This document shows positions 55,337 to 64,000 of a DNA stretch of 64,000 bases, piece after piece. Source of the stretch: Amaranthus tricolor (taxonomy: Eukaryota; Streptophyta; Magnoliopsida; Caryophyllales; Amaranthaceae). The DNA is taken from positions 7,451,811 to 7,515,810 of the forward strand of contig NC_080059.1 in NCBI RefSeq assembly GCF_026212465.1, written 5' to 3'. Numbering within the stretch: position 1 is the first letter of the stretch; each line of letters starts with the position of its first letter. The position numbers were made by a program, and so were the translations under genes. The notes under the pieces were generated by a model. The model was not told where the DNA came from. It ran no database searches and worked only from the letters and a program-made list of their open reading frames with translations.

Positions 55337-58300
55337 CTGTTGACTTTTATAGTTTTTTTGTCTTATGATTTTGTTTGGATGTACAGGGTGTAATTATTGT
55401 GGGGTGTTAGTCAAGGATAATGTTTTTTGGAATTTAATTTATATAATTAATTGATCTACTTTATATGTACATTGGTCGATTATGTATATGCTCCTTTTTA
55501 TTTTTATGAATATTATTTTTTACTATTCTAGTTAAAACAAAATGCGACAAGGCATTACAAAGATTAAGGATAGCTTACACATAGATATATCATTTTAAAA
55601 GTGTCATTGTTATATTTACTTATTTAGTGAATTTTACTATAGAAGATATTGATTAGGGTTTAGAAAGAAATTAAAACAATAAATCATACTCATAGAGCAA
55701 GATTCGATTGAAAAGCCTTTGACTTACAAAAGGCCTACAAGAAAAACAAAATAAGATAAGACAACAAGACAATGCAATATAAAAATTAAGGCTAATAGTA
55801 TAACCAATAGAATATAAGAGCAATCATAAAGATGGAACAATAAAAAGGTCATAGGTGACAATCTAAAGTCCAGGACACATATACGACATCTCTAACTAGT
55901 TGTATCCCTAGTTAAGTCTTCAGAAAGATGTTACTTGCTCAATCATGTTGTTCCGAATTTGTTTCTTTGACGTCTTCTTAGGCCTACCACAACTTCTCAT
56001 TGCATCAATTGTGATGATTTCCGTCTTTCTCACATGCGCATTGAAAAGCTTGCTTTGCACATGTCCAAAAACCATCTCAATCTAGTTTCACGGATATTTA
56101 CAAAGATAAGTGCAGCCCTAGCATCTTTCTCAAAACCCCATTTCAATTTTATTCATTCAAATGTATGCACACTTCCATTTTAACATTTATATCTTTGTTA
56201 CATCGATTTTATGCTCTTATATTTTCTTTTAACTTAACAACAATATGTCCCATATAATACGGTGAATCGAATTGTAATTCAATGGAATCTACATTTACAA
56301 TAAGCTTTTTAAAATACAGAATCCGCATGAGTTTTCTAATTAATTTTCAAAATCATTGCAAAATTGTCTCACTAAGCATGTTGTTTTATGTTGATACCTA
56401 CCGGTATTTGGTTTGTGAGCTAATTGAGTAATATGACTAGAAAGGTTGTTGAGTAGTATTTAAATCATAAATAAAATAAGAAGGTATAAGTTTGGTTTGT
56501 GATTGTGATTAAAAAAACATGAGTTTGTTACCAAATATCAAATATAGCAAATAATAGTAATATACAATGCCTATTATTTTTATGGTATGTTTTATGCTAT
56601 TTAATTAACTATTTTGTTTCAGTATTTTTAATTGTATATAATAAAAATGTGTAAAAGTTAATATTATAAAACTATGTAATAAAATAAATGAGTTGAAATA
56701 TACTAACATGGGTGCTTAAATAATACGAATAAGAAATATATGCACAACTAATTTTAATAGCATAAAAAAAGCTAAAATAAAGAGTATTTTTGAGAAATAT
56801 TTTTATTTTATAACATATTTCAATTTTCAACTATATTTGTACTTTTCACCTTTTTAACATACAACTTAATTTTTAATATCTTTAATTATACGTAACTAAA
56901 AATTGATATTAATAAAATAGACATTATGACGAATCAAAAAAATTCTCACATAAATATATGTTATATTATAAATTAAAAAAAATACAAATTAAAACATATT
57001 GGTGAACAATACCAAAATTACAAATATAGCTAAAATTTTGAGACAAATAAAGTATTAATTAAATAAGACTCAATTAACCATATATTTTATAGTAGTAAAA
57101 TATTATTGGATAAACAATGTTAAATGTACAAATTTAATAAGTTATAAAAACTGGGCGTAATTAAAAATGTATAGAAGATAAAGTAAGAAGATAGAAGAAG
57201 GAATTAATGATGATGAATGGCGACAATGAGACATCGAATTAAGAAATCCAACATTTCTTCCCAGTTAAGATTTCTTGTTCTTATTTGTTGACTTCTTCAA
57301 TCCATCTGTCTTCACAGCTCTCTCTATATTGGAAGTATTTTTACAGTGACGCATGATGTAAAATTGTACTCCCTCTATTCATGGCTTTTGCAATAGTATA
57401 TTACGTGTCACCGTTATTTGTTTTCTCTTGATTTTAAATCAGATTTTGTATTTATATTTTTTATATAATTGTAAATTATTTTTAAATTTCGATCAAATCA
57501 AATTCAATTGCAAAGTTATATACATTTTAAATTTTCAGATCTGTTTTGAACACCTCTAAATACATATAAGCTAAAATAGAGAATGTGTTCTCCCTTTTCT
57601 ACCAGTAGTTTTGTGAGATTTGAATTAAAAACTTTAACATCAAAAATTGTAATGTGGTAAATTTTAATGGGATAAATAAATACTACTTCCTTCTATATTT
57701 TATGGGAAGTACGAATAATTTGTAAATAAGATGAAGATATACATTGATTATATGTATGTCAATTAAAAAAATAGTGTGACTCTTGGGAAAAATTAAAATT
57801 ATAGTGAACCTATATAAGCACACGCGTAGGAAAGCTTGGGGAATGAGATCAGTTGACTTAATTTATATTTAAAATTTTTTTAACAGATATTAATATTTTT
57901 AAAAATATATAATAATTATTTAGTTTAAAAAAAAGGTAAATATTTTTGATATATTTTAGACTATATCAATATTTCTTGAAATTTTTTATTAATAGGATAT
58001 TTTAAATTGCTTGTTAAAACTACAAAATCAAACAAAAATAGCTAAAAAATTTTAATTTAAAATCAACCATGTCAAGGACAATTATTAGAAGGAAGTTTGG
58101 TTAGGTCATATACTTTTGTTATGTAGTTATTATTTATTTGTATTGAATTCTTTTACAGAGACAAAAAATAAAATTTATACTTCTATAAAATTGATTTTAA
58201 TATTTAATTTTTAACTTTAAATTTTATATCTTAATTAATATTCCTATCAAATTTAGATTTATCGCTAATAAGACCCACATAGAAGAAAAACTTTGCAAAA

Positions 58301-60046
58301 CTTGGACAAAAGAAGTAGTGTATCTATTTTTTCATTTTCTCCGATCTATCATACTTGCTACATTTGACTTTTTACGCAGTTCAATATGTTATTTTGTTTA
58401 TTTATATGTTGAGTTATACAAATCTAAAAATTATAAAAAGTTAATAATTATAAAAATATGTGATTAGACGATACAAACAAGATCTCAGTTGACTTTTATT
58501 TTACTATGACATTACTCAGTAATATATAGTATATAAAAATTACAAGTGGACTTGAAGTTTGAAATGTTTAGATGCTGTTTGGGGGAGTTGTATTGATTCA
58601 GTTTGAAGTCAGTGACTGTAATTCTCTTTGAAGTTTCAAATCAGTGACTTGTAGACTTGTTTGTTTGAATCATTTTAATAACGTGATTTTGTCAGATTCA
58701 TTACGCTAATTACATCTTTGTATTCAATCTCCAATATTGAATTATTCAATGGTTAGAACTTAGAATATCTTGCTCCCTCCTCTTATAATCAACTACTTGT
58801 CACCTTTATTTTAAGTGGCGGGTATTCATTTGTATATTATAGGGGTCAAATTTAATATCTAAACAAAAAATATAGGATCATGTAGGTTTCAACATCTTTT
58901 CTTAAAAATTATAATCTTAATTATTAGAACACATTTTTTTATTCTAAAATAAATATAATATTTTAGTTTTATAAAATGATCTAAAAATTTTCAAGGGACA
59001 ACCCTTTTGGGACATAAAAATATCTAACCTTTGACTTTTTTAATTCTTAATATCTTTAATTATACTTGGTTAAAAAATTGATATCAATAAAATCTATATT
59101 GAAACATATGAAATTAAATTCCACTATGTTCTTAACTTTTAGATTAAAACTAAAATATAAATTAAAAGTGATTGATAAATAATAATAAAAAATTAAAAAT
59201 TTTATCGGAATTGGGGAGTATAATTTTTAGTCAAATTTTTTATTCTATAATAGGCGTAATCAACAAGTTAACTTCAATGTTAAGCAGATGTATGCATTTA
59301 GTATTTTATAAATTTTGAGCTTATCTCAAACAAGGAGATTAGCTCCACAACAATTCTCATGTATTATTTTTGATGCTGTGTAATTGTTTTATTCTCAGTA
59401 ACCTTATTAATTTATTATATAACTTATTTATAGATATTAAAAATTCATATTATTATTATAATTGTGCCAATAGGAATAGATCTAAGAAAAATAAAGAATC
59501 CCTATATTTAAATTTAAATGGAAAAGAGAATTAAACTAGAATTGAAGTATCAAATCCTTGCCATTCTACGTAATAAGCCAGATAATTGTAAAAATATTTC
59601 TTGATAATTGTAATTGTACTTTCATCTCAAAAAAATTGTAATTGTAATTGTACTTGTCACGCAAATTCCTTATTTATTATTTTAACACGTTGGTATATGC
59701 TAAAATATATTACGTTGGTAAATTCCTATTTGTTTGCTTTAAGTTTTTCATTTTTTTTTTAAATTTTAACAGAAAAAAATTTAAATTTGATTTTTAATGT
59801 ATATATTGAAGACAAATTATATATATTTATAAGACATCTTATTAGATTTATCTTGATATAAAGAATTTTAATACATAATTCTTATAATTTTTTATAATTC
59901 GTACTTATCGATATATGCGTACGTAACAAAGTAAATAGACAAATTAAAAGGACAAAGTAATTAAAGGCGGAAAATAACCTATTGTAGATTTAGAAAATTC
60001 ATTGATTTTCATCTCCTTCAAAATTAACCTAAACCCAAAAGCAACA
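55337..60046. other. AT-rich intergenic DNA between the U-box and glycosylase genes
   Basis: The first ~150 bases should be the U-box 3' UTR. A decayed LINE end lies at 55860-56104 (-). Sequence like Stowaway interiors ('ttaatatctttaattatac' then 'gaatc' blocks) recurs near 56860-57010, 58380-58500 and 59040-59220, and CTCCCTCTATTC near 57369 may be a Stowaway end. 'tttgaacacctctaaata' at 57544 resembles the end of the hAT MITE at 62519. No gene seen. Confidence 0.5.
55860..56104 (-). pseudogene. RTE-type LINE reverse-transcriptase C-terminus, decayed
   Basis: Read leftward from 56104, frames give NIRETRLRWFLDM, then after a frameshift ITIDAMRSCGRPKKTSKKQ and RNNMIEQ, later SEDLTRDTTS. This is the same conserved tail as in the LINE at 30040, on the other strand and more decayed. 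The presumed 3' UTR would extend to about 55550. Confidence 0.55.
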
Positions 60047-63000
60047 ATGCAGAAAACCCCAAAAAGGAAGCAAATTTCGTCCAAAGACAATACGAGATCA
60101 CCCTCAAAAAAGTCAAATACATCTAATAAATCAATCAAAACCAAGAACCCTAAATTACTTTCCACAGAACCATACCCATTACATCCAAGACCAACTCCAG
60201 AAGAATGTTTGATCGTAAGAGATGAACTCTTAGAATTGGATGGCTTCCCTGAAGAATTTATTAAGTATCGTATTGAGAGACAAAATTCCAAGCTTAATTC
60301 TTCAAATTCACTTAATGGGTCTGTAAATTCAGAGGGTTTAGTTGATAAATTGAGTGTTTTGGATGGTTTAGTGAGCACTATTCTCTCACAGAATACTACT
60401 GATATCAACTCCCAAAGGGCTTTTGCTTCTCTTAAAGCTGTATTTCCCACTTGGGAACTTGTAAGTTTCATTTTTCCTGATGGTCTAACTTTTTGAGCTA
60501 TCCATTATATGTGTTTTATGTAATTATGGATTCAAATTTTGATTTATTTGATTTTCCTTCAATGTTTTGGAACGATGATTTAACTTAAATTTATAGTTTG
60601 ACAAATAAAAAATTTTAAATTTAAATTTAAGTTCAATTCATTATTATTATAAAAGTGATTAAAAATAAGGACTTGAGAATAATTTTTCAAAATTTCTTCA
60701 TTAAATAATTAAAATTACTTATCATTTTTAATTTTTTATTAATAATTTCATAATTAAAATCTATAATTTAAAATAAAATATCCGTTCCCAAACACAGCTT
60801 TAGCCAATCTAAGCCCAAGTCATTTAATTCACAAGCCCTTTTAATTTTGAACTATGTAAGTTATATTGTAACACGTAACCTATAAAAATTGTTCGACTAA
60901 CCCTATACTAGGCATCCTGAATTTGACATTTTTTTGGTAATGATTTTAGTTTTCTACTTTTGAGTCTCTAGTGCTGCTGTATCTTGGTTGAATCATGCCC
61001 TTGTTTAAAGTTGGTATGCAATGCTGTTTCTCACTTCTCACATATGCATCTCCAAAATGTGTGGATTTAGTGTTAGCTGATTATGTTGGTTCCAAATGTG
61101 TTATTCTGAGTGCTGATTATGATTGATTACTTTTGGCTCACACACATTCAATGGTTCTAGCTTCTATGATTGAGCTTTTTTTTTATGTGAGGATTTGGTT
61201 CTTCTAGTTGGATTATTGATAAAATGTTCATTGTCCTTACAACTCGTTTGGTAGTGGTAATGGAAATTTGTAAACAAAACAATTTTGTGATCAAAGTTTA
61301 ATACCATGGGAATGACATGGAATTTTGGATGAAATTTTACATTATAAATCACGCCCATTACTATTATTTAATATGACTAATCAAGCGGGCCGTTAAATGT
61401 TTAGTGCCTTGAGGAAATGCTTGATCTTTAGCCCTTGTGTTTATTTGAAAATGGTAGTTAGTGCTGGCCAAGTTTTTCGATTTGGAGATTCCTGAGGTTT
61501 GAAAAACAAAATCTTGATCACATTTGAGAAGGTCAAATTGGGTTGTACAGATGAGTGTACCGAAAGGTTAGGAGAAAGGTGGGTTTCATTTCATCACAGC
61601 TGTTTTGAGATGAGCGGGAGTAGTTTAGTAGGATTGACTCGTGATCCGTAAGAAAAAGCCAGTGTTTGTTCCTCACCCTTGGTTAAACTGTAAACCAATC
61701 GGCCAGTTCAAGTGTAACATTTTCAATATTAGCGTTTCCATTTTTCAAACAGGATTGTTACTTTTTAGTTGGTGTCTTTATAGTCTAAATTTGGTTTTTA
61801 TGTCTATTTAGGTCCTTGCTGCTGAACAAAAGTTATTAGAGAATGCCATCAAATGCGGAGGTTTAGCTCCAACTAAAGCCGCTTGTATTAGAAACATCTT
61901 GGGTTGCCTCAAGGAGAGGAGTGGAAAGTTGTGCTTGGAGTATTTGCGCGACTTATCCATTGAAGAAATCAAGTCCGAGCTCTCTTCTTTCAAAGGAATC
62001 GGACCTAAAACTGTGAGTTTTCTTTGTTCATTACATGTGTTTTGGTACGATGGATGAATTTTGCCTTTGGAAGATCTTGGATAAACGTGTCTCGACTTTA
62101 GCGTTCGAGCTCATTTATTAGGCATTTTTGATCGAGTGCTTATAAGTTTAAAGACATTGAATAGGGATGTGAACATGTTTATATCATTCATTAGAGATAA
62201 CTATTGTATGCTGTGAAAACTGGATAGAGTGACATATATTCTTCTGGCGTTTCTCGATGGGGTCAAATATTTATTGTTCTTTAGTTTTGGATTATAATGG
62301 GCTAATGTAAAATGACTAGTTAAATTATGTGCACTTTTTATTTAGTGGAGTTGCATATAATGTTGCTACTTGCTAACAAGGGTCAATTTGACACAACTTA
62401 TTTATTTATTTATATAATGTTGCTACTTGCATACGTGTGAGTGTGACCTTTTAAACTCCGCTAAGGTGAGTCTATTTGGAAGCCACCTAATGGTGTTGGG
62501 GTAATGGGATGTTGCATCTAGAGGTGTCCATTCGGGTAATCGGTTCAATTTCGGATTAGGTGTTTTGGGTTGATTCAAAATCGTATCTTGTGTCAACATT
62601 AGTTTTCCATGATTTAAAAGTCATTTTGAAGTCGGGTCAAAGTCGAATTCGGTTACAATGTCAGGTAAATATCTAGTCCATTTTGAACACCTCTAGTTGC
62701 TTGATTGCATCTCTTTTGGTGTTTTGAATCATCTACATTGGTTGATTCTTTCAAGCAAAATCGGTCATGAATGCTTGAAACGCAGTCATGTGTGATTGTT
62801 TAGCATTTAATTTGTGAAATTTGTTTCAGGTCGCTTGTGTTCTTATGTTTCATCTGCAACAAGATGACTTTCCGGTAGACACACATGTAAGCACATTCTT
62901 TTGTTTGCTTAATAAACGACCATCACATGTTTGAAAGATCATCTAAATGAATATGTACACATGCAGGTTCTGCAGATAGCAACTACTCTGGGTTGGGTAC

Positions 63001-63200
63001 CCGAAGGAGCTGATGCAAAGAAGACTTATCTTCACCTAAACCAAAGAATCCCAAATGAGTTGAAATTTGACCTCAACTGCCTGCTATTTACACATGGTAA
63101 GATTTGCAACAGATGTTCTACAAAAGTGGGAAAGCAAGAGAAGAAAGAATCAGTCAATAAGCCCTGCCCTTTACTAAATCACTGTAAGAAGTCTGATTGA
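60047..63200 (+). CDS. HhH-GPD family DNA glycosylase/AP lyase, At3g47830-like
   Basis: Four exons, 60047-60460, 61812-62012, 62830-62886 and 62967-63200, all phase 0 with GT...AG introns, give 301 residues. The first 45 are Lys/Ser/Thr-rich (KTPKRKQISSKD), nuclear in style. LDGLVSTILSQNTTDINSQR (about 110-130) opens the HhH-GPD fold. The hairpin-helix-hairpin FKGIGPKT ends at 205, with catalytic Lys204, followed by catalytic Asp222 in FPVDTH; the 18-residue Lys-Asp spacing equals that of E. coli endonuclease III, so a bifunctional glycosylase/lyase is expected in base-excision repair. The C-terminus DLNCLLFTHGKICNRC and KPCPLLNHC suggests an iron-sulphur site, but cysteine spacing differs from CX6CX2CX5C. 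The protein is far smaller than DME/ROS1. The ATG at 60047 is the first in frame. Confidence 0.93.
60461..61811 (+). other. Intron 1 of the glycosylase gene
   Basis: 1351 bases, donor GTAAGT, acceptor TATTTAG. AT-rich at the left, closer to average at the right. No embedded element with clear ends was seen; the short frames on the minus strand (61164-61358) are not genes. Confidence 0.75.
62013..62829 (+). other. Intron 2 of the glycosylase gene, carrying a MITE
   Basis: 817 bases, donor GTGAGT, acceptor TTTCAG. A 177-bp hAT MITE sits at 62519-62695. Confidence 0.8.
62519..62695. mobile_element. hAT-type MITE in the glycosylase intron, 177 bp
   Basis: Starts TAGAGGTGTCCATTCGGG and ends CATTTTGAACACCTCTA, inverted repeats of the TAGAGGTG type. 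Flanks are GTTGCATC (62511-62518) and GTTGCTTG (62696-62703), an 8-bp duplication with decay in the last three bases. The interior is a set of 'tcgggt'-type words. Same terminal type as the element at 32523-33050. Confidence 0.68.
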
Positions 63201-64000
63201 TTCAAAGGGCATGTGAATTGGTAACATCCTTAGTTATAGCTGTATATTCTATTCACTTTATGATAAGCGAAGATAACGGAAATTCGGGTTAAAATTCGGG
63301 TTAGTATAGGTATATGCGTCCTTACCACTTGGTCGCCTGATTGGCAGTGGCGAATTTAGAACAAAATCATATGACGTCGATAATATTTTTAAAATGTGTT
63401 TAAGGAGGTTTGAACCTAGCTTAATGCATTTACATAGCAAAATTTCGACCAACTTAATAAGATTATATATTAGTATTTATAGGTATTAATTTCATACTTA
63501 ACTTGAATGGTTTCAGTTGACATCATTGCCAACCCCAAAATTCGGGTTAATGTGTGATCGTCCTTTGCACGCATAAGGGTCATATCCTAAGGAGTGGAAC
63601 TTTCAAGGGTGGGACAAATATTGGTAGATCATAATGGGAAATTTGGAATATATGGAATTATGAATGGCTGCTTAGAGTCACTTTCTGATCAATCAATTTT
63701 GAGTATACCAAATGATCTTTAAACATCTATACTATATTTCTATTGAACCTTGTTTTAAATTTGTTGACCTCTTAAAAGCCAGATTTCCTTTCTTCCAAAA
63801 AGTTTACTTTTTGGAAACTTTTGCTTTTATTTCAATAGTGTCTTTCTCAGTTGGAACAAGTATCGTCTTTCTCAGGCTAGATTCTAGAATTAAATCTCAC
63901 ATATTTTCTTTTTTTCTTAGCCTACCTGACAATTGTGTGACGTACTCACGCAAGAGGCCATTAGGCCAATAATCAAGAATATGAGCCACACATCTTTAAT
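63201..64000. other. Downstream region of the glycosylase gene
   Basis: The first ~100 bases are probably 3' UTR. At 63350-63520 'ggcagtggcgaatttagaac' resembles a common plant repeat start. The 86-codon frame at 63712-63972 is hydrophobic at residues 38-54 but matches nothing I recognise; the window ends before it could be tied to a gene. Confidence 0.45.

Noticed and set aside
1..64000. CRISPR arrays, operons or prokaryotic systems
   Set aside because: The window is plant nuclear DNA; repeats seen are MITEs, LTRs and microsatellites without spacer structure.

Overview
This is a plant nuclear window. It is very AT-rich, has spliced genes with GT/AG introns, a plastid-targeted protein gene, plant-specific gene families and dense plant transposons. 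The organism is a eudicot. The dispersed 'gagacggt' repeats and the 'gctcgctcggtcgagcg' motif remind me of Caryophyllales/Amaranthaceae genomes, but that is only an impression. Four protein genes are well supported and cover little of the window; most of the rest is mobile-element debris and AT-rich intergenic DNA.

Layout. 1-1745: intergenic, with a 30-bp tandem repeat inside a fold-back. 1899-3125 (+): intronless seven-bladed WD40 protein of the JINGUBANG-like group, preceded by a TATA box. 5427-12979 (-): a seven-exon gene for a plastid-targeted RsmG/GidB-type 16S rRNA methyltransferase, assembled exon by exon from splice sites; it converges with the WD40 gene. 13.0-20.5 kb: intergenic, with a tRNA-like SINE head, the 3' end of a CACTA transposon (14178-16100) and one unrecognised Lys/Glu-rich ORF. 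20575-25425: a complete Ty1/copia element on the minus strand with identical LTRs, a 5-bp target duplication and an intact 1461-residue polyprotein, so it is a very young insertion. 26-34 kb: LTR-like repeat, CACTA MITE, a 500-bp fold-back element, RTE-type LINE 3' end, hAT MITEs, a decayed Harbinger ORF1 and a Stowaway. 34867-36123: Harbinger element with a transposase C-terminus.

36.13-36.72 kb holds the most interesting signal: a 24-nt site (36523-36546) that pairs with miR165/166 along its whole length, with one mismatch and a 3-nt bulge exactly between miRNA positions 10 and 11. That is the geometry of an endogenous target mimic, so this region is probably a long non-coding RNA gene that sequesters miR165/166, the regulator of class III HD-ZIP genes.

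37-53 kb: Stowaway copies, a complete non-autonomous CACTA element with 3-bp target duplication (40154-41478), a Cassandra TRIM retrotransposon with 5S-rRNA-like LTRs (44227-44861), a solo Cassandra LTR (48435-48704), a 21-bp degenerate tandem repeat and the 5' part of a decayed LTR retrotransposon. 53705-55336 (+): U-box/ARM E3 ubiquitin ligase. 55.3-60.0 kb: AT-rich intergenic with a decayed LINE end. 60047-63200 (+): four-exon HhH-GPD DNA glycosylase related to Arabidopsis At3g47830, with a hAT MITE in intron 2.

The genes do not form a pathway; they are independently transcribed eukaryotic genes. Family assignments come from recognition of motifs, not database searches.
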